A stretch of 13,272 bases of DNA from Pseudonocardiales bacterium (GCA_025465385.1 JAODNG010000379.1:1-13272); one strand, 5' to 3'. Positions 6,821 to 13,272 are shown, counted from the first letter of the stretch. The notes: a model not told the origin generated them from the letters alone. Numbers and translations are program-made.

Positions 6821-8116
6821 TCACCGGCTGGTGACCGCCCGCTCTGCGGCGGCCAGCCACTCCCGCCACTGATCAGCTTGGGCTTGTGCAGTGCTAGCGC
6901 GGCGGTCATCGCCAGCGGCGCGGGCCTTCGCTGCCTGTGCCTCGTACTGCTCCACCCTTTCCCGGAACTGGGCGACGCGAGCCTCGGACTCGGGGTCGAT
7001 CTGTTTCCACTGGGTGTTGGCCGCGGTGCGGACCCGATCCTCGACGGCGCGCAACCTGCCTTCGAGCTCTTTGACCCGCTCGCGCGGGATCTTGCCCACG
7101 GCTTCCCAGCGTTCCTGAATGCTCCGCAGCTGCGCTCGGGCCGCTTCGACGTCTCCGGCGGGATCAATCCGTTCCGCGGCAGCGATCAGCTCCTGCTTGC
7201 GCGTCACGTTGCGCTCTGACTCCGAGTCGCGACTGGAGAAGGTCGCAGAGCGGTGACTGAAGAAGCGTTCCTGGGCGGCCCGGAACCGTTGCCACAAGGC
7301 GTCGTCGGCTTCCTTGGGGGCGCGGCCTGCCGCTTTCCACTCGGCCATCATGGTTCGGAAGCGACTCGCGGTGGCGCCCCAGTCGGTGGACTCGGCCAGC
7401 GCCTCGGCCTCGACGACCAGCTCCTCCTTACGGCTCCTGGCCCCGACGCGCTGCCGGTCGAGTTCAGCGAAATGCGCGCCGCGTCGCCTGGCGAAGGCGT
7501 CCCGGGCCTTGGAAAAGCGGCGCCATAGCGCCTCGTCGGTTTTCCGGTCCACGCCCTTGATCGTCTTCCACTCATCCAAAATGGTGCGCAGCCGGTCGCC
7601 GCCGGTTTTCCACTGGGTGGACTCGGCGCCGATTCGCTCGGCTTCCTGCGCCAGCTCTTCCTTACGGGCGGTTGCTCGCGCTCTGGCCTGCTCTCGGGCC
7701 GTCTTAGCGCCGGCGAGGCGGTCTTCGGCGCGCCGCTGCAGGTGGTCCAGGAAAGCGGTGAGCCCGACGAGGTCGCCCACGGCGGTCGGTTCGACGATGT
7801 CATCGCGCAAGGTTCGGATCCGGGACAGCGCCTGCTTGGGATCAGCTACTCCCGAGGTCAACCGAGACTCGAGCAGTTCGGCTTCGGTGAGCAGGTCGTC
7901 GAAGCGGCGCGCGAAGTGAGCCAGCCCCTCCTCGGTCGTGCCGGCCTGCCACGAACCGACTGCTCGCTCGCCATCAACGGTGTGGGTATACACGGTCCCA
8001 TCGGCGGCGATTCGCCCCCAGCGTTGCGGATCACGACAGGCGCGTGACACGAAGGGTCGGGGACCGGATTGAGCACCGGTCTCCCGATGTTGCTCTGCCT
8101 GACTGTCCTGGGTCAT
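6821..8116 (-). CDS. DUF349 repeat protein (Rv2731-like)
   Basis: This is a 431-residue, highly charged, soluble and largely helical protein with no signal peptide. The N-terminal part (about 20-70) is a small non-helical module containing WGRIAADGTVYTHTVDGER. A helical linker follows, then three DUF349 repeats at about 150-220, 225-295 and 305-370. Two of these carry the family pattern ALWxRFxxARDAF (ALWRRFSKARDAF near 196, ALWQRFRAAQERF near 273). The C-terminal end (375-430) is Ala/Arg/Glu-rich and likely coiled coil. The ATG at 8116 has GAGGAAGG five bases upstream. It is divergent from miaA across 219 bases and convergent with the membrane protein gene. DUF349 has no settled function; Rv2731 occupies this position in mycobacteria. 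An RNA- or nucleoid-associated role would be speculation. Confidence 0.9.
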   Translation of the reverse strand: MTQDSQAEQHRETGAQSGPRPFVSRACRDPQRWGRIAADGTVYTHTVDGERAVGSWQAGTTEEGLAHFARRFDDLLTEAELLESRLTSGVADPKQALSRIRTLRDDIVEPTAVGDLVGLTAFLDHLQRRAEDRLAGAKTAREQARARATARKEELAQEAERIGAESTQWKTGGDRLRTILDEWKTIKGVDRKTDEALWRRFSKARDAFARRRGAHFAELDRQRVGARSRKEELVVEAEALAESTDWGATASRFRTMMAEWKAAGRAPKEADDALWQRFRAAQERFFSHRSATFSSRDSESERNVTRKQELIAAAERIDPAGDVEAARAQLRSIQERWEAVGKIPRERVKELEGRLRAVEDRVRTAANTQWKQIDPESEARVAQFRERVEQYEAQAAKARAAGDDRRASTAQAQADQWREWLAAAERAVTSR

Positions 8117-8335
8117 GCCGGCCTTCCTCGACCTCGTGCCCGCCGTGCGTCCTGCGGGCGCCGCGACTGCACAGGTGCGTGCACCTCGACGGGCTGTCCC
8201 GAAACGCTCGGCCAGGGCCGCAGTGAAGCAGTTCAGGCGCGCGGACAGGGGAGCAGGTGCGAAGTGGCACTAACCTGCAGCGGTGATCGTACGCGTGGCG
8301 GTGGGGACACATCCACCGATCCCGGTGCCGGTCGG
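8117..8335. other. Divergent intergenic region, DUF349 gene / miaA
   Basis: These 219 bases separate two divergent genes and should hold a promoter for each. The minus-strand gene has a clear ribosome binding site at its start. On the plus strand there is a TAACCT -10-like element at 8271-8276, followed by a possible leaderless short ORF reaching into miaA. In M. tuberculosis this interval holds additional genes (Rv2730-Rv2728c, from memory); none is visible here. Confidence 0.4.
8271..8276 (+). promoter_or_regulatory. Putative -10 element upstream of miaA (TAACCT)
   Basis: TAACCT fits TANNNT, and six bases separate it from a GTG at 8283. In mycobacteria that spacing puts the transcription start on the start codon itself, the signature of a leaderless transcript. 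No recognisable -35 is found about 17 bases upstream. Confidence 0.35.
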
Positions 8336-8339
8336 ATGA
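8283..8339 (+). CDS. Possible leaderless leader peptide of miaA
   Basis: A GTG six bases after a TAACCT -10-like element opens an 18-codon frame, MIVRVAVGTHPPIPVPVG. Its TGA overlaps the miaA ATG as ATGA (8336-8339). The miaA ATG itself has no good ribosome binding site (the bases before it read GGTGCCGGTCGG), so re-initiation by ribosomes finishing the short frame would explain its translation. The peptide is rich in Val, and four of its last eight residues are Pro. Leaderless upstream ORFs are established in mycobacteria; this one is inferred from layout only and could be chance in GC-rich DNA. Confidence 0.3.
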   Translation: MIVRVAVGTHPPIPVPVG

Positions 8340-9244
8340 AACCACGCGTCGTCGCGGTGGTCGGCCCGACCGGCACCGGCAAGTCCGACCTTGCGGTGAA
8401 GGTCGCCCGCAGCCTGGGTGGCGAGGTGGTCAACGCCGACGCCATGCAGCTTTACCGTGGCATGGACATTGGTACCGCGAAGCTGCCACCAGCGCGGCGC
8501 GCTGCGGTGTGCCACCATCTGCTCGACGTCCTCGACGTCACCGAGGCCGCATCAGTGGCGGCCTACCAACGCGAAGCCCGCCGCACCATCGAGGAGCTAC
8601 TCGCCGCGGGTGCGGTGCCGGTGCTCGCCGGCGGCTCCGGACTGTACGTCCAGGCGGTGCTCGACGACTTGGAATTCCCGGGTACCGACCCCGAACTGCG
8701 GGCGCAGCTTGAAGCCGAACTGGCACAGCAGGGGGCGTCAGTACTACATCACCGGCTGCATCAACTCGACCCGGTGGCGGCCGGCCGGATCCTGCCGAGC
8801 AACCACCGCCGGGTGGTGCGGGCGTTGGAGGTCATCCGGCTCACCGGCCGGCCGTTCTCCGCGGCGCTGCCACCGCCCGGTCCGGCTCGTTACCGAGCCG
8901 CGATCGTCGGGCTGGATACCGATCCCGCGGTCCTTGACGCGCGGGTCGACGCGCGGGTGGATCGGATGTTCGCCGACGGGCTGGTCGAAGAAGTCCGCGG
9001 ACTGCTGTCTCGCGGCCTACGGGACGGCCGGACGGCGTCGCGAGCCCTGGGCTACCAGCAGGTCATCGCGGCACTGGACGCGGGAGCTGATCCTGCCTGC
9101 GCTGCCGGCCCGACCGCCCAGGCGACCCGGCGCTTCATCCGCCGGCAGCGCAGCTGGTTTCGGCGCGACGGCCGGATCCGATGGCTGGACTGCCAGCACC
9201 CCGACTTGCTCGATGCCGCGCTGCGCTTGGTCGCGGACGGATAG
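8336..9244 (+). CDS. miaA: tRNA dimethylallyltransferase MiaA
   Basis: It transfers the dimethylallyl group from DMAPP to N6 of A37 in tRNA, making i6A, the substrate of MiaB. It has 302 residues, normal for the family. Visible motifs are the P-loop-like GPTGTGKS (10-17), the active-site segment NADAMQLYRGMDIGTAK (33-49), LAGGSGLYVQAVL (97-109) and the C-terminal tRNA-contact stretch RRFIRRQRSWFRRD (265-278). The ATG at 8336 is chosen because MKPRVVAVVG is the family's natural N-terminus; the frame is open further up to 8069, but with non-family residues. It starts an apparent miaA-dapF-hflX unit; dapF begins 11 bases after its stop. Its start overlaps the stop of a possible leader ORF. Confidence 0.95.
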   Translation: MKPRVVAVVGPTGTGKSDLAVKVARSLGGEVVNADAMQLYRGMDIGTAKLPPARRAAVCHHLLDVLDVTEAASVAAYQREARRTIEELLAAGAVPVLAGGSGLYVQAVLDDLEFPGTDPELRAQLEAELAQQGASVLHHRLHQLDPVAAGRILPSNHRRVVRALEVIRLTGRPFSAALPPPGPARYRAAIVGLDTDPAVLDARVDARVDRMFADGLVEEVRGLLSRGLRDGRTASRALGYQQVIAALDAGADPACAAGPTAQATRRFIRRQRSWFRRDGRIRWLDCQHPDLLDAALRLVADG

Positions 9245-9255
9245 GCTCACAGCCG

Positions 9256-10092
9256 ATGGAGCAGGGCATCGAGTTCTTTAAGGGGCACGGGACGGAGAAC
9301 GACTTCGTCCTCTTACCCGACCCCACCGGCGCAGTGGTCCTGTCACCATCGCGGGTGCGCGCTCTGTGCGACCGACGTGGTGGGTTGGGTGCCGACGGGG
9401 TGCTGCGAGTGGTGCCAGGCGCGCTGGTAAGCGACGCGCCGCCGGGCACGTCGCCGGACGATTGGTTCATGGACTACCGCAATGCCGACGGTTCCGTCGC
9501 TGAACTCTGTGGCAACGGGGCCCGAGTCTTCGCCCGCTACCTCGCTGACGCTGGGTTTGTTTCCGATCGTGAGTTCCGAATCGGCAGCAGGTCCGGTCCG
9601 CGCACGGTGCGGTGCAACGAGGACGGCTCAGTGACAGTCGAGATGGGTCAGGTGCAGCGCAACGGCAAATCCACGGTGACCGTCGAAGGGGCGGCGTTCT
9701 CCGGGCTCGTGGTGGATCTCAGCAATCCCCATCTGGCGTGTATGACCGAGGTGCCGGTGGAGCAGCTGGATCTTTCCGTGCCGCCGGGGCACGATCCCGG
9801 AATCTTTCCGCACGGCGTCAACGTTGAGTTTATTAACGTGCTGACTCCAGGGCAGCTGCGGATGCGGGTGCATGAACGGGGAGTGGGCGAGACCCGCTCC
9901 TGTGGCACCGGAACGGTGGCTGCGCTTGCCGCCGCGCTCGATGCGCAAGACCAGGACACAGGCGAGGCGCAGGTACAGGTGTCCGGCGGGCGGCTGCACG
10001 TCGAGATCACCCGGGACGGCAGCACGCTGACCGGGCCCGCGGTTCTCGTCGCGCGGGGCCGGCTGGCTCTCGACTGGTGGTCGGCGCACTGA
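9256..10092 (+). CDS. dapF: Diaminopimelate epimerase DapF
   Basis: It converts LL-diaminopimelate to the meso form, giving the peptidoglycan cross-linking residue and the precursor of lysine. It has 278 residues with the two-domain PLP-independent racemase layout. The catalytic base/acid pair is Cys85 (AELCGNGAR) and Cys216 (TRSCGTGT). GHGTENDFV (10-18), RGGLGADGVL (41-50) and FMDYRNADGS (71-80) are the other family signatures, and the HGVNVEFINV stretch (186-195) precedes the second cysteine. The ATG at 9256 gives the usual MEQGIEFFKGHG-type N-terminus; a longer frame from 9181 overlaps miaA and is unlikely. It lies 11 bases after miaA, so the two are probably co-transcribed. The miaA-dapF-hflX order matches that in mycobacteria. 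Confidence 0.95.
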   Translation: MEQGIEFFKGHGTENDFVLLPDPTGAVVLSPSRVRALCDRRGGLGADGVLRVVPGALVSDAPPGTSPDDWFMDYRNADGSVAELCGNGARVFARYLADAGFVSDREFRIGSRSGPRTVRCNEDGSVTVEMGQVQRNGKSTVTVEGAAFSGLVVDLSNPHLACMTEVPVEQLDLSVPPGHDPGIFPHGVNVEFINVLTPGQLRMRVHERGVGETRSCGTGTVAALAAALDAQDQDTGEAQVQVSGGRLHVEITRDGSTLTGPAVLVARGRLALDWWSAH

Positions 10093-10156
10093 TCAGCTGG
10101 GTGCTCTGCCGAATTCGTGAGCATGATCCGCCCAGACGTGTCACGATGGAAGGCGT

Positions 10157-11578
10157 ATGACAACCTCACCGAATTTTCCGTCCCGCGGTACCGGCACTAC
10201 CTCGCGAGGAGAGCTGGACCTCGAAGAGCGCTCCGCGCTACGTCGCGTGCCAGGGCTGTCCACCGAGCTCGCCGATGTCACCGAAGTCGAGTACCGCCAG
10301 CTTCGTCTGGAGCGCGTGGTGCTCGTCGGGGTATGGACCGACGACTCCGCAGCCCAGGCCGACGCGTCGATGGCCGAACTGGCACGGCTTGCCGAGACTG
10401 CCGGGTCCCAGGTGCTCGACGCTATGGTCCAGCGCCGCGAGCGCCCCGATCCGGCGACGTACATCGGTTCGGGCAAGGTGCTTGAGCTGCGCGAGACCGT
10501 CCTGCGCACCGCGGCGGACACTGTGATCTGCGATGGCGAACTGACCCCCGGTCAGCTGCGGCAGCTGGAGGCCAAGCTCAAGGTCAAGGTCGTCGATCGG
10601 ACCGCATTGATCCTGGATATCTTCGCCCAGCACGCCCAGTCCCGGGAAGGCAAGGCACAAGTCGAGCTGGCGCAGTTGAGTTACTTCCTGCCGCGGCTTC
10701 GGGGGTGGGGCGAATCGCTGTCCCGGCAAGCCGGCGGTGCGGGTGGCGGGGCCAGCGGTGGAGTCGGTACTCGCGGCCCGGGAGAGACGAAGCTGGAGAC
10801 CGATCGGCGGCGCATCCACCGCCGGCTGGCCAAGCTGCGCCGCGAGATCGCCGCGATGCGGACAATCCGGGACACCAAGCGAGGTCGCAGGCGGGCCAAC
10901 GAGGTGCCCAATGTGGCCATCGTCGGCTACACCAACGCGGGCAAATCCAGCCTGCTCAACGTGATCACCGGCGCCGAGGTGCTGGTGCAGGACGCCCTGT
11001 TCGCCACTCTGGATCCGACCACTCGCCGGGCCAGCACACCGCAGGGGCAGGAGTACACACTGACCGACACTGTCGGTTTCGTCCGCCACCTACCGCACCA
11101 GTTGGTGGAGGCGTTTCGCTCCACTCTCGAGGAGACAGCTGACGCGGATCTGCTGCTACATGTGGTCGACGGGGCCGATCCGATGCCTGAACTCCAGGTA
11201 GAGGCGGTGCGCGAGGTCCTCGCTGAGATCAACCAAGGCCGTGATGCGCCGATGCCACCCGAGTTGTTGGTGGTGAACAAGATCGACGACGCAGACCAGC
11301 TTGTGCTGTCTCGACTGCGCCACGTGCTGCCCAACGCGTCCTTCGTCTCCGCGCACACCGGGGCCGGCATCGCCGGGTTGGTCCAGCGGATCGCCGACGG
11401 GTTGCCCCAACCGCACGTTGAAGTAGACGCATTGTTGCCCTGGACCCAAGGTGCTTTGGTCGCCCGGGTGCATGCCGAAGGCGAAATGCTGGATACCGAC
11501 CACACCGAAAGTGGTACCCGGCTGCGCGCACGGGTGCGGCCGGACCTCGCCTGCGCGCTGGCCGCGTACTTGGTCTAG
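10157..11578 (+). CDS. hflX: Ribosome-associated GTPase HflX
   Basis: This is an OBG-HflX family GTPase that binds the large ribosomal subunit and, in characterised bacteria, splits stalled or hibernating ribosomes. It has 473 residues. The HflX N-terminal domain is at about 42-185 with the signature YIGSGKV (102-108). A Gly-rich linker (193-205) follows, then RGPGETKLETDRRRI (206-220) and a basic helical stretch. The G domain has G1 GYTNAGKS (257-264), G3 DTVGF (304-308), G4 NKID (374-377) and a G5-like SAHTG near 394. A C-terminal domain ends at 473. The ATG at 10157 has GGAAGG just upstream. It lies 64 bases after dapF and converges on lexA with only 17 bases between stops. The gap to dapF could hold a separate promoter, though none is clear. 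Confidence 0.95.
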   Translation: MTTSPNFPSRGTGTTSRGELDLEERSALRRVPGLSTELADVTEVEYRQLRLERVVLVGVWTDDSAAQADASMAELARLAETAGSQVLDAMVQRRERPDPATYIGSGKVLELRETVLRTAADTVICDGELTPGQLRQLEAKLKVKVVDRTALILDIFAQHAQSREGKAQVELAQLSYFLPRLRGWGESLSRQAGGAGGGASGGVGTRGPGETKLETDRRRIHRRLAKLRREIAAMRTIRDTKRGRRRANEVPNVAIVGYTNAGKSSLLNVITGAEVLVQDALFATLDPTTRRASTPQGQEYTLTDTVGFVRHLPHQLVEAFRSTLEETADADLLLHVVDGADPMPELQVEAVREVLAEINQGRDAPMPPELLVVNKIDDADQLVLSRLRHVLPNASFVSAHTGAGIAGLVQRIADGLPQPHVEVDALLPWTQGALVARVHAEGEMLDTDHTESGTRLRARVRPDLACALAAYLV

Positions 11579-11595
11579 GCCAGGCACCGTCCACC

Positions 11596-12348
11596 TCACA
11601 GCCGTCGCAGCACCGTCACCACCCGGCCGAGCACGGTCGCTTCGTCGCCTGAAATCGGCTGGTAGGCGGGGTTGTGGGGGAGCAGCCAAACGTGCCCGTC
11701 ACGGCGCTTGAATGTTTTCACGGTCGCCTCACCGTCGATCATGGCGGCGACGATGTCTCCGTTCTCGGCGCTGGGCTGCTGGCGAACGACCACCCAGTCT
11801 CCGTCGGTGATCGCCGCTTCCACCATCGAGTCACCCACGACCCGTAACAGAAACAGCGATCCCTCACCGACGAGTTCCTTCGGCAGCGGGAAGACGTCTT
11901 CGACAGCCTGCTCGGCGAGCACCGGACCACCTGCGGCGATCCGGCCGACCACAGGAACGAAAACAGGCCTGGGGCGATCGGGCTCCTCGCTCGGGGTTTC
12001 CGAGGCCTGAGGTGGACTGTCGGCGGGTCGGACACCGACCGCACGAGGCCGGTTGGGGTCCCGGCGCAAGTAGCCCTTGTGTTCCAGGGCGCGTAGCTGA
12101 TGTGCGACCGACGATGTCGAGGTGAGCCCGACCGCCTCGCCGATCTCACGCACACTGGGCGGGTAGCCGAACCGCTGCACCCACTCCCGGATCACCTCGA
12201 GGACCCGTCGTTGGCGCGGTGTGAGACTGTCGTTGCCAGTGCTGTCGTCGAGGTCAGGGAAAATATGGACCGGCGCGGCGCGGCCCGGGCTGGGGGTCTG
12301 CGCTCCGGAACCGGCTACCTCCGGCTCGTTGCTCGGTTGTTTTCCCAA
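11596..12348 (-). CDS. lexA: SOS repressor LexA
   Basis: This repressor of the DNA-damage regulon is inactivated by RecA-stimulated self-cleavage. From a TTG at 12348 it has 250 residues. The N-terminal winged-helix domain is at about 41-107 (LTPRQRRVLEVI; recognition region VGLTSTSSVAHQLRALE, 73-89). The hinge is acidic and Pro-rich (108-128). The cleavage site is Ala139-Gly140 in GRIAAG. The catalytic dyad is Ser174 (GDSM) and Lys211 (ATVK), 37 residues apart as in E. coli. TTG was chosen because AGAGGAGGAG directly precedes it and no ATG or GTG follows before the conserved domain; in-frame GTGs upstream (for example 12420) lack such a site. The 40-residue N-terminal extension resembles the variable leader of mycobacterial LexA. 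An SOS box at 12435-12450 implies autoregulation. Confidence 0.93.
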   Translation of the reverse strand: MGKQPSNEPEVAGSGAQTPSPGRAAPVHIFPDLDDSTGNDSLTPRQRRVLEVIREWVQRFGYPPSVREIGEAVGLTSTSSVAHQLRALEHKGYLRRDPNRPRAVGVRPADSPPQASETPSEEPDRPRPVFVPVVGRIAAGGPVLAEQAVEDVFPLPKELVGEGSLFLLRVVGDSMVEAAITDGDWVVVRQQPSAENGDIVAAMIDGEATVKTFKRRDGHVWLLPHNPAYQPISGDEATVLGRVVTVLRRL

Positions 12349-12434
12349 CGCTCCTCCTCTGGCGAAGTGACGAGACCACCGTCGGACCCGCACGGGGGTG
12401 ACGACGCTGACGTTAACCACCGCCCGGTGAAAGA

Positions 12435-12450
12435 TCAAACATCTGTTCGA
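12435..12450. promoter_or_regulatory. SOS box on the lexA side (TCAAACATCTGTTCGA)
   Basis: The 16-mer matches the actinobacterial LexA operator TCGAAC-N4-GTTCGA with one mismatch (TCAAAC for TCGAAC). It lies 87 bases upstream of the lexA TTG, on the lexA-proximal side of the divergent region, consistent with autorepression of lexA. It is seen directly in the sequence; operator function is by family knowledge. Confidence 0.8.
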
Positions 12451-12512
12451 ACAACACGCCGCGCAATCACCGACTCTGTCGGGGGGCCGTGATAGACACC
12501 GCAGCAGTTCGA

Positions 12513-12528
12513 TCGAACTCGCGTTCGA
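12513..12528. promoter_or_regulatory. Perfect SOS box before the LysM gene
   Basis: TCGAACTCGCGTTCGA is a perfect inverted repeat of the LexA half-site TCGAAC / GTTCGA with a 4-base spacer. It lies 24 bases before the ATG of the LysM gene, where a bound repressor would block transcription initiation. An extra overlapping palindrome, GTTCGATCGAAC (12507-12518), gives a third half-site on its left. Confidence 0.88.
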
Positions 12529-12552
12529 TGGTACCCGCGATGAGGAGTCTCG

Positions 12553-13038
12553 ATGACCGCACCAGCACGGTTGAGTAGTTCGCCCGCGGCGCAGAGTGTC
12601 AAGGTCGTGCCGAGCGGTGCCACGCCGGTCCGGCGGCCGGCGGCGCTTACGGCACCTCCAGCGCCCGTGCCACCGTTGGCTCCTCCGGTGCGGAACCGCC
12701 AGGTGCGATGCGTGGCGCATCGGCGGGTGCAGGTCCCGACGCAACGCGGGATGGCGGTGACGCGCCGATCTCGGCTGGCGGACGTCGTTGCTGCCGCAAC
12801 CGTGACGGTGGCCATAGTCGGTGGCCTTGGCTGGATCGGGCAGGACGCGAATCCTGGGATTCCGGTCAAGACGGTAGTGATTCGCGTCGGCGGAGGCGAG
12901 ACCCTCTGGGACGTGGCGCGGCGGGTGGCGCCACAGGCAGACCAGGGTGCGGTAGTGCACCGGATTCGGGAACTGAACGGGATCGCGGGCTCCGCCATAG
13001 AGCCCGGTCAGCGGTTGCAGGTGCCTGACGGACGTTGA
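12553..13038 (+). CDS. SOS-induced LysM cell-division suppressor (ChiZ/DivS-type)
   Basis: This is a 161-residue single-pass membrane protein that fits the SOS-controlled division inhibitors beside lexA in this order (Rv2719c/ChiZ in M. tuberculosis, DivS in C. glutamicum). The layout is a Pro/Ala-rich disordered N-terminus (about 20-47), a basic segment (48-74), one helix at about 75-96, and an extracytoplasmic LysM domain at about 106-158 (GETLWDVARR; QGAVVHRIRELNG; IEPGQRLQVP). The ATG at 12553 has GAGGAG five bases upstream. It is divergent from lexA and carries a perfect SOS box 24 bases before its start, so strong induction on DNA damage is expected. Binding to peptidoglycan is inferred from LysM. 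I see no hydrolase domain, so an enzymatic role is not supported by sequence. Confidence 0.85.
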   Translation: MTAPARLSSSPAAQSVKVVPSGATPVRRPAALTAPPAPVPPLAPPVRNRQVRCVAHRRVQVPTQRGMAVTRRSRLADVVAAATVTVAIVGGLGWIGQDANPGIPVKTVVIRVGGGETLWDVARRVAPQADQGAVVHRIRELNGIAGSAIEPGQRLQVPDGR

Positions 13039-13039
13039 C

Positions 13040-13071
13040 GCCAACGCGCCCCCTACGGACCCGCGCGTGGC
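13040..13071 (+). terminator. Possible hairpin terminator after the LysM gene
   Basis: GCCAACGCGC (13040-13049) pairs with GCGCGTGGC (13063-13071) through 9 base pairs with one bulged A and a 13-base loop, starting right after the LysM stop. No T-run follows, so it would be of the stem-only type seen in actinobacteria. Its position between the SOS gene and the nrdR promoter is sensible. Confidence 0.35.
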
Positions 13072-13090
13072 GGTTCGACATCTGCGACCA

Positions 13091-13106
13091 CCACAATATA
13101 TAGTAG
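13091..13106. promoter_or_regulatory. NrdR-box-like palindrome overlapping a -10 element
   Basis: The 16 bases CCACAATATATAGTAG match the NrdR operator pattern ACACTATATATAGTGT at 12 of 16 positions, including the whole ATATATAGT core, and are a rare AT-rich patch in this DNA. They overlap TATATA/TATAGT (13097-13104), which could be the -10 of a promoter whose weak -35 is TTCGAC (13074-13079, 17 bases from TATATA). This is about 70 bases upstream of nrdR. NrdR boxes usually come in pairs; I could not find a convincing second one. Confidence 0.55.
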
Positions 13107-13175
13107 TTACAGCGATGTTGTTTACGTACAGGTTGGGCCGGGTAGCCATCGCAGTGATGCGGAAGGGGGTGCGGG

Positions 13176-13272
13176 TTGCACTGTCCATTCTGCCGGCACG
13201 GGGACTCACGCGTCATCGACTCACGCGAAGTAGAGGATGGCCAGGCGATCCGTAGGCGCCGGTCCTGCCCCG
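13176..13272 (+). CDS. nrdR: Ribonucleotide reductase repressor NrdR (5' part only)
   Basis: The frame from the TTG at 13176 reads MHCPFCRHGDSRVIDS and continues as REVEDGQAIRRRRSCP to the window edge (32 residues of about 150-160). This is the zinc-ribbon start of NrdR: Cys3 and Cys6 plus Cys31 of the second pair (the fourth Cys would lie just outside). It is followed in the family by an ATP-cone that senses ATP/dATP and represses ribonucleotide reductase genes. No in-frame ATG or GTG lies close upstream, and AAGGGGG sits about eight bases before the TTG. It follows the LysM gene, the usual order in Mycobacteriales. An NrdR-box-like site upstream suggests it represses itself. Confidence 0.9.
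   Translation, partial: MHCPFCRHGDSRVIDSREVEDGQAIRRRRSCP

Noticed and set aside
8418..9281. Plus-strand frame (287 codons) overlapping miaA
   Set aside because: Arg/Ser/Pro-rich translation typical of an out-of-frame reading of miaA, with no domain and no ribosome binding site.
10238..11089. Minus-strand open frame (283 codons) opposite hflX
   Set aside because: It is antisense to conserved HflX motifs and shows no family resemblance; it is a codon-bias shadow.
11579..11595. Possible bidirectional terminator between convergent hflX and lexA
   Set aside because: Only 17 bases separate the stops and no convincing stem was found there.
12454..12476. GAGTCGGTG-N8-GCGTGT upstream of lexA, resembling the RecA-independent (PafBC) damage promoter
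   Set aside because: The GTCGGTG part fits, but the required TANNNT -10 is absent at the right spacing.
13115..13137. Second NrdR box near TTTACGTACAGG, about 31 bases after the first
   Set aside because: Aligned to the consensus at several offsets it matches only a few positions, so I do not support a tandem pair.
13067..13255. 62-codon plus-strand frame across the nrdR promoter and start
   Set aside because: It overlaps nrdR out of frame and has no ribosome binding site or recognisable domain.

Overview
The window is GC-rich (by eye about two thirds G+C) with GTG and TTG starts, strong GGAGG-type ribosome binding sites and a mycobacterial/corynebacterial-type SOS box. The gene order (gluDCBA, miaB, a four-helix membrane protein, a DUF349 protein, miaA, dapF, hflX, lexA, a LysM division suppressor, nrdR) is the recA-downstream neighbourhood of Mycobacteriales (Corynebacterium, Mycobacterium, Nocardia, Rhodococcus). 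The genus cannot be fixed from this window. It is mostly conserved core chromosome; the left end has been remodelled.

Left part (1-4701): a decayed C-terminal fragment of a LysR-type regulator (+ strand) faces a minus-strand glutamate ABC transporter operon. Reading with transcription, the operon is gluA (ATPase), gluB (lipoprotein binding protein), gluC and gluD (permeases). About 255 bases beyond gluD lies a further minus-strand gene. It encodes a membrane-anchored GluB-like protein that keeps lobe I of the binding fold but lacks roughly 90 residues, essentially all of lobe II. This is the oddest protein in the window.

Middle (4830-9244): miaB runs divergently from gluA and is followed by a small membrane protein (Rv2732c-type position). 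Convergent to that is a coiled-coil, triple-DUF349 protein (Rv2731-type). Divergent from the DUF349 gene is miaA. MiaA and MiaB catalyse successive steps of ms2i6A37 tRNA modification, and here they bracket the two uncharacterised genes. A possible leaderless 18-codon leader ORF ends with its stop overlapping the miaA start (ATGA).

Right part (9256-13272): dapF (lysine/meso-DAP synthesis) and hflX (ribosome-associated GTPase) follow miaA on the + strand. lexA converges on hflX. lexA is divergent from a LysM, single-helix protein of the ChiZ/DivS type. Their 204-bp shared intergenic region has two SOS boxes: a perfect one on the LysM side and one with a single mismatch on the lexA side. The window ends inside nrdR (TTG start). 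An NrdR-box-like palindrome overlaps a putative -10 upstream of it, which suggests autoregulation.

I see no tRNA, rRNA, CRISPR array or insertion sequence. I do not see a clearly new multi-gene system. The best leads are the single-lobe binding protein, the miaA leader ORF and the NrdR-box/nrdR arrangement.
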